From Hofstenia miamia (taxonomy: Eukaryota > Xenacoelomorpha > Acoela), in assembly GCA_004352715.1 (NCBI GenBank), contig SCFE01000098.1, positions 1-42,968 on the forward strand: 42,968 nucleotides of DNA. Reading direction: 5' to 3'. Below the pieces are notes generated by a model, which saw only the letters and a program-made list of their open reading frames with translations, did no database searches and was not told the origin of the DNA. Of the stretch, positions 31,516-42,759 are shown piece by piece. The position numbers and the translations under genes are program-made. Every line of letters begins with the position of its first letter. Within the stretch, counting starts at the first letter, position 1.

Positions 31516-33012
31516 ATATGGACAAAAATGAAAATGGATAACAAAACAGAAGAAGAATGGCCACAGATACACATACATATGCAATCAAGAAAATACCACA
31601 AGTACATAGAAGTCATCTTTCACAAGATGAACAAAGCCTATGAACTGAATACTAAAAAGGATTTCAAGAAAGAAGTATTTGAGGAAATAAATGCACCAGA
31701 AATCAGATATCACACAACTGCTTGGATCCTAGCAATATGCTAACACAAGAAGAAAACCTGAAATGAAAAACAGGAATCAAAGAAGTATGAGGTAGATTTT
31801 TCACCCATAAACACCACAACAAAAAACTGACTTCTGAAAGGACTAATAGAAAAATTAGCAATGCCACACAAAGACAAGAAGCTAATGTAAACAATGGAGA
31901 AAAATATAATGTGAATCATTATGAAAAAACATCCAAAGTGCAAAATATCAATGGTAATAATAGCAAACCAAACAGGGATATGCCCAAATGTAATGACCAT
32001 ATTTGAAGAAGCAGCAAGGAAATAGACACGAGGAGCAATGTCTCAAGCAAAAATGAATTACACAGCAAAAATCAGGATTGTGAAAATGCCAGTGACAACA
32101 GGAAGATATCAAGCAATGGAAACACAAAAAAATACTAATATACACACAACTAAAGACAATATCAATTCCCATGCTACTACTGAGATGGAGGTTACCAAAA
32201 CACAAAAAAGTTGCAAATGGATACATCCATGAGTACAAATTGTACACAAACAACAGACAAAAAATGAAACAGATAATATAGTCATATAACTACAAATGAA
32301 CAAAACCATAATGTTAAAAAGAAGGAAACCAAGAAAGAATATTCATAGAAGGCACAATAACACACCATGAACTGTACACTGATGGAGAAGCAATGCACAT
32401 TCAACTGGAAATGCTACAAGAAGAAATAGAAAAAAGGTCTCTAAAAACAATAATGTTATTCTCAGGTGTGAACAATATTATATGGTTAGACATATGGCAT
32501 AAAGAATACATGTACTATGATGTATCTAAATGTATTGAAATAATAACAATTATCTGGATGAACAAAAATAACCTGGAAGAAATAACAGAAGATGTCCTAA
32601 ATAACATCAGTTTCTTTTTAACAAAGACATCAAAACACAAAGAGCCTACTGAACATATTCAAATTCTTCTACCCCCACACCACAATGAGAGGCAAACTAG
32701 CCCACATGAGCAGGGCTGAAGCACAAATGATGCTGATGATCAGCATAAAAGACTTACAATTTTACAAAGGGTTCTACCCACTATTCACACAAAAAATAAA
32801 TGAGCTAAGACAAACAACAATGATAACACAATCAATAAAGACAACAAAAATATTAAGATATGCAGATGTAACAGCAACAGAAAAGGAAACTGTACTCAAG
32901 TTAACTAACAACCAGAATTCACAGATGCTAAATGGGAAGAACCAATAACTGAAAAACTAATAAAAAAGCTGTTGCACTAGTCCACAGAGACAAAGCTATC
33001 CAAAAATCAGTG
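31516..33012 (+). pseudogene. unrecognised gag-like protein of LTR element 1
   Basis: Starting at ATG 31516 or 31528 the pieces include EEWPQIHIHMQSRKYHKYIE (31555-), a low-complexity Lys/Thr/Asn/Gln-rich centre with many stops, and IEGTITHHELYTDGEAMHIQ (about 32345). Next come MLFSGVNNIIWLDIWHKEYM then YYDVSKCIEIITIIW (about 32450-32560), and later EKETVLKLTNNQ (about 32880). Parts of it recur in the minus-strand element at 37613-38420 as IEGTITPYDLYKESEAIYAQ, NNIVWGELWRSNYRYYDV and EKDFVLKLTKDE, so the frame was under coding constraint. I recognise no RT, protease or integrase. The frame runs up to the polypurine tract, so these elements appear to carry only this protein. Function is unknown; gag-like is inferred from position. 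Confidence 0.5.
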
Positions 33013-33026
33013 CAAGCTGGGGGGCA
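33013..33026 (+). other. polypurine tract
   Basis: AAGCTGGGGGGCA lies directly before the TG of the LTR at 33027, the place where LTR elements prime plus-strand synthesis. Confidence 0.6.
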
Positions 33027-33936
33027 TGTAGCATAATCCAATTAAATAGCAACTAAGATTGAATCAAAAAGAAGAAAAAGAATAAAAAGAAAAATCTGCT
33101 TTATTATTTAATAAGATTTGCTAATTGAACTGATTTAATTAATTGTACAAATAAATATCTGCTGCTAGTGTAACATAATCGTAATCTTAGCATATGTGGT
33201 CAAATTGAGAAAAAAGAAAGAAGAAACCAAGACTGAATATTGAAATAAAATATTAATTGTAAAAACATATGCATAAGATTAATTAGTTATTTTTGTAAAT
33301 TTATAATGCAGTAATCTTTTGATATTAATTAATTTGGCGAAACGGCATTAGACTAGATCGCTACTGCTAATTAAGTTAGAATTGCGTAATCAGCAGACGA
33401 ACAGAAATTTAAACGTTCAGAATTGTAAACAAGTGGAATTAGCAGAATTAACAGGTACTGGTTAAATATTTGATTGTTGTTAATTCTTTTACTATAAAAA
33501 GTGTGTAATCAATCATTTTGTNTTGGTGTCTCTATCGATGTGTCGGCTTCGTATGGAAATACTCGTTATAGCGTAGTTCTTCAATTCCTCTTTTGTGCTT
33601 TGTTGCAGGTCGGGTAGCGTACCCTGTACTTTGTACACTCTGTCTTGTGTCTTGGATCTAAAACAACAGTCGTTAGTTTCACATCAGTACTAGTTGATGA
33701 GATAATAAGTTAATTGTATAACGGCTAAAGCAATAGAACAGAAAGAAGAGAGACAGATACTGGAGTCTGTCACCTACCGTACTACATAAGGAGGAAACAA
33801 TTGTTATAGCAGCTCCTAAATTAGTTCAGAATTACTAGTATGAAGGTTGGCGAGATTCTACATTAGCCTAAGGTTAGCTATCCAGCTATTTAATGACATG
33901 ATTTATTATAATGAATAAATCACTTGGAAAGCTACA
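33027..33936 (+). repeat. 3' LTR of gag-only element 1 (right end uncertain)
   Basis: Starts TGTAGCATAATCCAA just after a polypurine tract. The first ten or so bases equal the start of the solo LTR at 40453, but the inside differs. A possible right end is AAAGCTACA near 33927-33935, giving about 910 bp. A single N lies at 33522. Confidence 0.5.
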
Positions 33937-34348
33937 ACAAACTAAAAAAACCCTACATGTAGACTTAGCCTAATAGAGCTGCATGACAAAGGAAATTCCC
34001 AGTAACCAGACAGCACCACAGTGTGGATAGCTGTACTTGTGTTGGCTCCAAGAGTCACTTTAGTTGAAAACTGGAGACCACTGGTTACTAATTGTGTGCT
34101 CTGACATTTAGCTTTCCTTTGACATATATAATCAAACCTGATAATATAAAATAAGAAATCAAATGAAGTAAATTAATTACTAAGTAAATCCATTCTATGC
34201 TATTTGTAATCACCTCTCACAAACACTTAAACTTTCTTTTAGTACAAATAAGGAAGCAACTAATGTTGCTATTTTAGCTGTGAAGTTAAAGAAATATTTA
34301 TATGTAAACCCAATTCCTAATAATCTAAATACCTTATAACCAGTATAG
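33937..34348. other. no recognisable feature
   Basis: The block near 34100-34180 (ACATTTAGCTTTCC..., AACCTGATAA...) has a diverged direct copy near 37208-37270. I see no gene. Confidence 0.45.
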
Positions 34349-35314
34349 TGTAGAATCACAGGGGAGCTCTGGCTACTCTAGCAGTACTGGGAAACTCAAG
34401 AGTTAAGATCAAAGGTTGCAAAGTTTACCATAGCAGAGAGTGACCCACATTCCAACAAAAGAAAGAAACATTGGTGGTTCACTGATTTGCCTAACAGACA
34501 CAGAAATCCCATAAAGAACTCTAGCAGTGACCAATTCACAAAGCATCATGTCAAGGCAATATCCACAAAGCCATCATTACTTGCCAAGGTGCTAATTGTG
34601 TGTCTCAAGTAGTAATTTCTAGCTCAATAAAAAATTTATCTCAGAGTTCTAATATCTCAGCTCATGTAAATAAATAACAAACAAAAGGCACATAATTACT
34701 GTGGATTCTCATTTGCTAATGGCATAGTATATTTGCAGTGTTTTGATTGTAAGTGCATGTACAAATCAATCAAATAAAAGTTTTTATTCCCTACATGTAA
34801 TCATAACCTAAAGTGACCACAATTTGGGCTGTCACCATTAAGGAGCTATTTGGCGCCCAGACCCAGTGCAGTTTCCTCCCAAATTGTCACCTGATCTTAA
34901 GCAATAGTTATCATAACCAAATCTTTGATGATAAATCTAAAGGGGGTTACTAAATATTAAAAGCAAAAAAGATCAAATGCAGTTGAAGTAAAACAAATTT
35001 ATTGTGCATTTCACTACAGTGCTCTCAGATATTTATTACAAAAATTGTAAATTATTACACTAGACACTGTTTACAGTTTCAAACACAATTTCCCTCACAA
35101 AGTTAAAACAAGCAATCACATGTACTTTGAACTGAAGGGACAAATAATATTTCTATTGAATAACTACACTTGAAAATGTGTACAAATTGAATTAAAGAAA
35201 TTGATACAAATTGTTAGCATCTAATCATCAAATAAGGACGTCAAAAAAGATATAACACTATTTTCAAAGTGTCAAATAATAAAATCGAAAAATAGGGCCC
35301 CATGTGACTCTACA
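34349..35314 (+). repeat. solo LTR (family 2), plus orientation
   Basis: 966 bp from TGTAGAATCACAGGGG to CCCCATGTGACTCTACA, with TG...CA ends and the 4-bp duplication ATAG on both sides. Most of it matches the reverse complement of 35722-36641 (for example AAGGTGCTAATTGTGTGTCT and TTTTTATTCCCTA). No internal region accompanies it. It could also be a TIR element, but the TG...CA ends and 4-bp duplication fit an LTR left by recombination. Confidence 0.75.
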
Positions 35315-35721
35315 ATAGGATATTAAATAAACAGGAATAATTAACATTGAGAAACATTAAACACAATCAAATGGAGATATTGATGCAAACTCAACCTATT
35401 CATAGTGTAGAATCATGCCACCACTAATTTCACTATAAATTAGATGTTGCTCATCAATTTCCTTTAGTATATGCAATATGTAAGGTATGACAGATCCCAG
35501 AACTTTCTAGTAAGGTATGACAGATCCCAGAACTTTCTCAACCTACTTTGTTGCTTAACTTATTAACTAAATTAATATTGCATTAGCATTCCTGAATGCT
35601 TGAACTAACAACAGTTAATTTAGATTGAGAGCAGTGGGTGGTATAGAGGGTCAAAACCCAATGCAAATTAATGCACAAGAGAAGATATCTTCATTGGTTT
35701 GATAACAGCTCCAGCTTCTAC
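35315..35721. repeat. spacer with 30-bp tandem duplication
   Basis: Between the two solo LTRs. TAAGGTATGACAGATCCCAG is the start of a 30-bp unit repeated at 35481 and 35511. TGTAGAATCATGCC at 35406 resembles the family 2 LTR start and may be a further fragment. I see no gene. Confidence 0.7.
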
Positions 35722-36641
35722 TGTAGAGTCACTTGGGGCCCTTATTTTTAATTAAGGGCATTCTTCTTTCATTAATTCAGTGCTAATCTTTGATTTAATT
35801 TAGTGATTTTAATGATTTTTAGTGTTTTCAAACTTAAGTTTCAAATTAGTTATTAATTGTCCCCTCAATCAAGTTAAACGCATAATTGCTTGTTTGAATT
35901 GCAAGGGAATTGAAGTGAATTTGTAAAAAGGTAAATATTTACCTTGTTCTTGTATAAAAGTAGGGAAATCATTGTAGCAAACATCAAATAAATTTTGTAT
36001 CACTGGATACTGTTTGCTTTTTCTTATATTTAATATCTCTAACACTTTTTAGCAATGGTATTGATGTAATAAGAATGCATTTGTAAGATCCAGTGATAAT
36101 GTGGGAGGAACTCCACTGTGCCTGGGGCAACAACTCACTCCTTGACAGATGGTAACCCATATTGTGGTCGCTTTAGGGCTAAGTATATGTATAGGGAATA
36201 AAAAACTCTTAACAACAATTGATTTGTATATGCACTTAAGAACAACACAATGCAAGTATAACATGCTGTTGGCAAATGAGAATACATGGCAATTACATGT
36301 TATTATATTTAATGAGCTGAGATAAGAAGAACAATGAGCTAAATTTGTTTATTGAGCTAGAAATTAATACTAGAGACACACAATTAGCACCTTGGTGAGT
36401 AAGGATGGTTTCTCATGATTTGGCTTTGGCGTGATGCTGTGTGAATTGGTCGCTATCTGGAATACCTTCTTGAGGAATGGTTTTGGTTCTTTCTATAGTG
36501 AAATTGGTGAACTATCAATGTTCATTTGTTTTGTTGGAATGTGCATTGCTCTTTGTGATGGCAAAATCTTTGCAACCTTCAGTCTGAACTATTTGTTACC
36601 TCATGCCACTTGAGCTGCTAGACATGCCCCACGATTCTACA
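35722..36641 (-). repeat. solo LTR (family 2), minus orientation
   Basis: 920 bp, ending on the plus strand in GATTCTACA and starting TGTAGAGTCACTTGGGG, with CTAC on both sides as a 4-bp duplication. Read on the minus strand it aligns with 34349-35314 over most of its length. Confidence 0.75.
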
Positions 36642-37600
36642 CTACTTGGACATTGCAGTGGAAACCAATGGTTCTCTCAGTGTGTGGAATGTTGTCTCAG
36701 TGATAGTGTGCACATGATAACTTAATAATTTAGTGCATTTATTGTCCTTGTTATTATTGCTATGTAAATTAAAGGAAGTAATGCAACCTCAATGCTTTTG
36801 CTTGTTATTTTGCCTTAATTATAATAACCCTACAGATATAATAGTACATGTTAACCTTTCATACATGTGAACAATCAATGCCATCTGCAATAAAACTGTT
36901 TTGTAAGTCAGTTGATAGTCCACTAATTTACTGATAAGTAAGTAAACTGTACAAAATGTACATAGTAATGGTAAAGCATTTCAGATCTAGAAAAGGCTGG
37001 TATAAAAGCAATAATACGAATCTTTGGTAATGAATGATAGGAAAGCTATAATGGATAAAAATCCCTATTATTATTCCTAACTAAAAGCACAAAAAGAAAT
37101 CTCAGCTACCAGCTACACCGCACTTTTGAAAGGCTATAGTGTGCAGGCTGTTCCAGAATTAGGTCAATTGTATTCAGGGACAACCTTAGGATTACTCTAG
37201 TGCTTGAACATTTAGCTTTCCATTTAAATATTAAATAACCTGACAAAATAAAGAAGTGAATCCAGTAAAATAATTTCAATCACTGCATATTTATAATGAA
37301 TATTTGTAAACAATACTTTGCTAGTACCTGTTATTAGACATTGTTGACAATTTAACAGTTTCCTGATTTTTCTTCATCTGCTGTTAATTACACATGTCAG
37401 CATTAATTAGTGTGCAAGATATCATCCTTTGATTTTTGTCAAAATACTACTGAGCAAATTAATCTCAAATACTGCTTTTTATAATGTTGTACTAATAATA
37501 AAATTATAATAACCATGTGTTTACAATTAATAATTATTACAATTGAATTTTAATTCTTCCCATTCTTTCTCTCATCTTGACCTTACATGGAATTATGCCA
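36642..37600 (-). repeat. 3' LTR region of gag-only element 2 (minus strand), left end uncertain
   Basis: On the minus strand an LTR-like start TGGCATAATTCC at 37600-37589 follows a purine tract. It resembles TGTAGCATAATCC of the other LTRs. I cannot define its far end; the solo LTR at 35722-36641 lies beyond. No genes. Confidence 0.4.
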
Positions 37601-37612
37601 CACCTCCTTCCA
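37601..37612 (-). other. polypurine tract
   Basis: TGGAAGGAGGTG on the minus strand lies directly before the LTR-like TGGCATAATTCC, as in element 1. Confidence 0.5.
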
Positions 37613-38420
37613 GTGTAGGTAATTAAGAATGACAACTCTTTCTCCATGTACCCTCTTTGCCACTCTTTTTATGATACTGCTTGCTTCTTACATCTCCCAA
37701 TCTGTATGTTGATATTGTTCATCCTTGGTTAGTTTTAGTACAAAATCTTTTTCCATTGTTACCATTTTCTTGTGTCATATGAATGATGGGTTTTTTAGTG
37801 TGTTTGAAATTGTGCACATGCTTCTTAGCTCGTTGAGTTTTTCATTGAATTCATCATAGTACTTCTCATATAGTCATAACCCTTTAATGGCTATCATCAA
37901 TGTCATTATGGCATCCACTCTGCTGGTGTGCTAGATCTAGGTGTATGTTTGTATCTGGGTAGAAAAACTCATACATTGATCTCAATGATTTTGAAACTGA
38001 TGCTTCATCATAGAACATGCTGATGTTGTTGCATACTTACTCTCACATTATCTCTTCTGGTTTGTTCTTCCCCAGTCTTATCATTGTTACTATCTCCACA
38101 CATCTCATTACATCATAGTATCTGTAGTTTGATCTCCATAGTTCTCCCCATACTATATTGTTGATCAATGAGAATAAGATTACCATTTGAGTTGTACGTT
38201 TTACAATTTCTTTTAATACCTTTTGATCTGTGCATATATAGCTTCACTTTCTTTATAGAGGTCATATGGTGTTATTGTTCCCTCTATGTAAATTCTTTCT
38301 TTATATTGTTTTTTAGTAGTACTTCCTTTGATTTCTTGTGCCTTTCATTATTTACTTTCCTTTCTGCCTCTTCACACAATCCCAATCCTAATCTCTTTAA
38401 GAAATTTTAATTGCCAATCA
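37613..38420 (-). pseudogene. unrecognised gag-like protein of LTR element 2
   Basis: Read on the minus strand: IEGTITPYDLYKESEAIYAQ (about 38290), NNIVWGELWRSNYRYYDVMR then CVEIVTMIRLGKNKPEE (about 38160-38060), NNISMFYDEASVSKSL (about 38020), EFNEKLNELRSMCTISNTLK (about 37850) and EKDFVLKLTKDE (about 37750). It aligns in the same order with 32345-32920 of element 1 and likewise runs up to a polypurine tract. Several stops and shifts interrupt it. The upstream half is not recognisable past 38420. Confidence 0.5.
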
Positions 38421-38424
38421 TTGT

Positions 38425-39075
38425 AGTTCAAAATTGGTGATCTCAATAAATCATTGAATCTAATATCTGCTGGAGGAGTCTATATTAATGACTTTCCAAA
38501 ATTTCAAAATTAAACCAATGAACATGTATGTATCATTTGCATATTTAAGTTGAGTAACTGAGGTAGAAGTTTTTAGTGCTGTGGTCAATGAATAGCAAGA
38601 CACAAGTGCAGCTACATACTTTTATTACCCGAAACAACATTTTACCAAAATGGCAAAAATAAAACGAGCAAGCTCATGGGGATTATACACTGAATTTCCA
38701 CCACAAAAAAAACAGTAATTGGGAAAAGAAACTAGCACAAAACGATTTATCATCAACCTTTTGTGAAACACTTGTGATTCCTTGCAACAATTGTTCTGAT
38801 GGCAACTGCAAAACATTTCGTAATTGTAGGTAAAGGGATTTTGATGTTTCATATTATATCAGTTGCCGAGTAGACTCTTCCATTTTTTGGAACATTAAGC
38901 AAAGAAATTGCTTGCTGAATAAACTGAGCTTTGACTAACTTCTTAGAAATTGAATTTTTTTCCAAGCTGACACGACAAAACAATTTATCTAGTTCCCTCC
39001 AGCAACAAATACAATATGCAAAATGCACCATTATATGCTTCATAAGAAAAATATGATACACATTTGGATATTATA
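38425..39075. other. no recognisable feature
   Basis: AT-rich DNA that ends in a TA microsatellite. The open frames on the minus strand here (for example near 38625-38852) are unlike any family I know and look like chance. Confidence 0.4.
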
Positions 39076-39381
39076 TTATATATATATATATATAATCCAA
39101 TTGAAGATGGGACTAATACTCTAACTACCATGGGGTGACCAGGCACTGCACACTGGTAAATTTCAGTAGTTTTATGCATAATAAACAGATGGTATAATTA
39201 TTTTGCAGCAAGAGTTTATTTGTTTCAGGGATTACTGAACATCATGTATGTAATAGCCAGTAAAGTTGCGATTGTCATGGAAATACTTGCAATTAAAATA
39301 CAAATGGCGTTATGTCTCAACACCCCAGTATTCATCTTTAGTGAAAGTAAATCAAAATCAGTGTCAGACCAACTCGAGAAG

Positions 39382-41736
39382 TTGCACTACATGCAGCTGG
39401 AATCTTAGCAGATATTTTGAACAGACGTAGTGAGAGTGAAGGAGGAAATTCTAAAGCTAGTGATGAAGACTTGGTGGTGAAGAAGAGATTAAAGACATCG
39501 ATATTGATAACTTTTCTAGTGGTAAGGGTATTTTAAAACACACTAGTATTATTAATTTAAAAACATGCATTTAGATGTATCTAATAGTTCTGACAATTCT
39601 TTCAGTGACAGGGATAGCATGACTAGCCATGAAAATTCACAATACGTTTCCAAAAATGGTAATGAACAATGGTCAAAGTTGCCAGTCAATCAATCAGTTG
39701 GGGAAGTGTTAATCTAAGGAGTAGATCAGCCTATTATAGAAAAGTGTGGCACTATACTATCAATGGATCATTTTCCTGTTTTGTAAATCACGAAATACTG
39801 CAGAAGATTGCATTGAACACAAACAACAAAGGTCTGGCAGTTTTTGGAAGAGAACAGAAAATATATTGGTTTATGTTTGCTAGCTGGGTATACAGAGCTT
39901 CTAGTGAACCAATTGTTCATTTATGCAATAAAATGTCAGGGTGTCCCATTTTTTCATAGTCAATGCCAAGAAATAGATATACAGACATTGGTCGTGCATG
40001 AGGTTTGATCACAAGAAACAAGAGCTGAGAGAAAAGATCGTGATTAAGCTGGCACCACTGCGTGAAATTTCCAATGTTTTTGTCAAAATTTAGATCATCA
40101 TGTGAGATGCCCTTTTCAAGTATATATGCCGAAAAAGCCAGCAAAATATGAGATGAAAATTTGGATGGGCTGTGATGTAGAAACAAGTTATGGCTACAGT
40201 TTTGACATTTACACTGGAATGATTGGAAGACAGCTTGAAATTGGGCAGCGTGAACAGGTAGTATTGCAACTAATAGAAAATCTTGCTGGTAGTGCTAGAA
40301 ATATAACTGCTGATAATTTTTTTCAAGTTTGATGTTGGCTAGAAGTTTACTTGGAAGAAAGCTTACTTTCCTTGGACCAGTAAACAAAAATAAGCCATTT
40401 CCTCCTGCTGAATTTCAGTGTAAGTAATATTCCAATATTCAATATAATTCAGTGTAGCATAATCCAAACAATATGAATTTTTGAATTAGAGTATAAATAG
40501 AGCTGAAATTAATTTGGAAACTGTTGAAGTAAATTCTTTGAAAATCTTATCTTTAGATTTCATTTGGTTTGCTTATCTATAAATCATGTCAAGCTAAACG
40601 GTAAATGCAGTAGTAGTGGCTTGGGCACATATCAGGAGTGACTCGAGGGTCCTTGATCCAAGCCATGAACCTGCATTTAAGTTAGGTATACCAATAGGAG
40701 TTTTTCTCCATTTAGCTGACTACCAATTCATTCGTTTGCAGGTATTAAATAATTGATACTGGAGAAAAGGCTGGATAGCCTATCATAGGTTATATCTATA
40801 TTATACTGTCAAACTAGGTGACCTATAAATAGACCGATAATTAGACCGAGCATCTACTGTTATTTAAATGTAAGGTAGGAAGCTGCAAGTAATTATTTAC
40901 TTTATCTAACTATATTAATTAAAGCCAATAGATTTCGGTAATGGAACAAGTAATATTTATTAAGCAGCTAGTGACATTGCCAGGTTGCGAAGTATCATAG
41001 TTACACACTACAAATTGAGTTTAAGTCAGTTAGAAACAGCATTGAGAGCTGCACTGAGTTAGGATAGGGAACACATAAGTACTTCGATGAGCTGAGACTT
41101 GGAACTACTCAATCAATGATGGAAGCACATGTGGATTGATTCGGAGATCAGGGTCAGATTGAGGCCATAGCCAAATCACGGAAAAGAACTGCGACAGTAG
41201 TATACCTAAACAGTATCAAGTTACTTTAAGCTAAGTAAAGATTAACAATAGTGTATCTCATGTCAGAGTTAAACAAAAGTTAACATCAGTATATCCCTAC
41301 CCGCATATAACGAGGAAAAATAATTTAAAAGAATCATTTACTCTCTGTTAAAGCTTGGTAGCGGATGCTACAATCAGTGTTTGCGTTACACTTACATTTA
41401 AATCTTTTAGTTCACAATAGACGTCCATTGCATGACTTCATATTTTGTTAAGGGAATGTTACAATTGTGTCTTATGTTTAAAAGGAAAATCGATCTGTTG
41501 AGTTCATATCTTCTTTACATTATGAAGGTATTCCAGCTAATCGCGAGGACCACAAGGCAGAAATCATAATGGACTACAACCACACAAAGAGCGCTGTCGA
41601 TAATATTGACAAATTGGTCAGAACATACAGTTCTGTAAGGAAGTGCTAGAGATTGCCAGTGACAATGTTTTTCAATTTTATTGATATCGCAGCTTATAAT
41701 TCACTTGCACTTTTTTTGACAGTAGTAGTAATATAA
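39382..41736 (+). pseudogene. piggyBac-type transposase pseudogene, split by a solo LTR
   Basis: Pieces in order: an acidic N-terminal stretch (ILADILNRRSESEGGNSKAS at 39400), a possible small intron 39523-39574 (GTAAGG...TTTAG), SSDNSFSDRDSMTSHENSQY, and DDE_Tnp_1_7-type segments. These are FVNHEILQKIALNTNN, WVYRASSEPIVHLCNK and GCPIF (39780-39955), then after a frameshift MPRNRYTDI and LAPLREISNVFVK. Next are YMPKKPAKYEMKIWMGCDVE and DIYTGMIGRQLEI, SARNITADNFF (40102-40320) and, after a shift, LGRKLTFLGPVNKNKPF. The solo LTR follows, then FISSLHYEGIP, MDYNHTKSAVDNIDKLVRTY, a stop at 41647, and FFNFIDIAAYNS. The candidate catalytic Asp residues in GCD, TADN and MDYN are still present. Several frameshifts and one stop make it non-functional as transposase. 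I found no convincing TTAA-flanked ends. Confidence 0.88.
40453..41372 (+). repeat. solo LTR, same family as the copy D LTR, inside the piggyBac gene
   Basis: 920 bp from TGTAGCATAATCC to GGATGCTACA, with exact 8-bp inverted ends TGTAGCAT/ATGCTACA. The flanking 5-mers TTCAG and ATCAG agree at four of five positions. It aligns with 15533-16679 along its length. No internal element sequence is present, so it is probably a product of LTR-LTR recombination. Confidence 0.85.
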
Positions 41737-42039
41737 AGGCATCACCCTGGTCACAAACTGACATTTTGACCTCTGCGATATTGATGAGCGTTTTTCAGTG
41801 ACTCATCATTTGATTGACAGATGACTAATGGGTTTTCAGTGATGCTACACACTTGACTAATGGGTTTTATGACACCTCGCAATAACACACAAAGTGCTTT
41901 TTAAGTATGTCTACTAATGGATTTCAATTAGTAATGCTTTTAATTGATTTTCATGATTCATATAATGGTCTCATTTGGCATGAGTAATTTTCACTTTGAT
42001 AATATCACAATTGTTTGCATTACATTTTTGTTAATATAC
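41737..42039. other. no recognisable gene
   Basis: This is the stretch after the piggyBac remnant. The phrase ACTAATGGGTTTT recurs near 41825 and 41857. CCTGGTCAC at 41746-41754 is an inverted match to GTGACCAGG at 39135-39143, too short to call an element end. Confidence 0.4.
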
Positions 42040-42178
42040 ATTACATCGCATTTTGTAAAAATATACCTTGTTATAACACACATTACACTTACCTGTATAC
42101 ATTACATCACATTTTGTAAAAATATACCTTGTTATAACACACATTACACTCACCTGTATACATTGCTTCGCATTTTGA
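42040..42178 (+). repeat. 61-bp tandem repeat, 2.3 copies
   Basis: Units start at 42040, 42101 and 42162. The first two differ at only a few positions (ATTACATCGCATTTTGTAAA against ATTACATCACATTTTGTAAA). The third is cut short. Confidence 0.9.
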
Positions 42179-42681
42179 GATTTTTCTATTACTGCTTATT
42201 TTTACAATCCTTTGTGGGATATGTTCACATTACAAACTAATTTTCCATTACACGTAAAAACACAGAACGCAATGGCGAACCACACGCATCAAATTTTTCA
42301 TAATTTTGAAAAACGTACATTGTAATCTGGAAAAACTTTCAAAAACTGCATTTATCAAAATTCATTGTAACACGTTTATTGTATCACGGCTTTTTCAATC
42401 AATAATTAATTTTCATAATAAATACGCAAAGACTGGCAATGAAATAACCGAATTGTTATAAAGCGTAATACATGGTAATGTCAAAACGAGTTTCGTACTA
42501 GGTAAAACAAATAGAAATTTTATATACAAAGTAAAAACGAGATTTCATATCCAAGTAACCAAACTAATTTAATCGGTTTAATGTATAAAACCAAAATTCG
42601 ATACCTAAAATTATACATGCAATATTATTTATTAATATAATTTACATACACATGCATTTTTTCAAAAAATATTTATATATG
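42179..42681. other. no recognisable feature
   Basis: AT-rich DNA with recurring AAAACG/CATTGTAA phrases but no clear period. I see no gene. Confidence 0.4.
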
Positions 42682-42759
42682 TTTGCAGAATGTTACATCT
42701 TTTACCAACTTTTATACAACTTTGCAGAATGTTACATCTCTTACCAACTTTTATACAAC
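42682..42759 (+). repeat. 39-bp tandem duplication
   Basis: TTTGCAGAATGTTACATC begins each unit (42682 and 42721). The second differs by one base. Beyond it, to the window end, TTACATGG/TTTTCC...TTTCACTGCTTT phrases recur with a loose period near 95 bp (about 42824 and 42919), suggesting degenerate satellite-like DNA that continues past the window. Confidence 0.85.

Noticed and set aside
31703-32309. Minus-strand frames rich in Cys, Phe and Ser at 31.7-32.3 kb
   Set aside because: Antisense shadow of the Lys/Thr/Asn-rich gag-like frame; the plus-strand frame is supported by a second copy.
39135-41754. GTGACCAGG / CCTGGTCAC as ends of the piggyBac element
   Set aside because: Only 9 bp, wrong orientation of the C/G ends for piggyBac, and no TTAA next to either.
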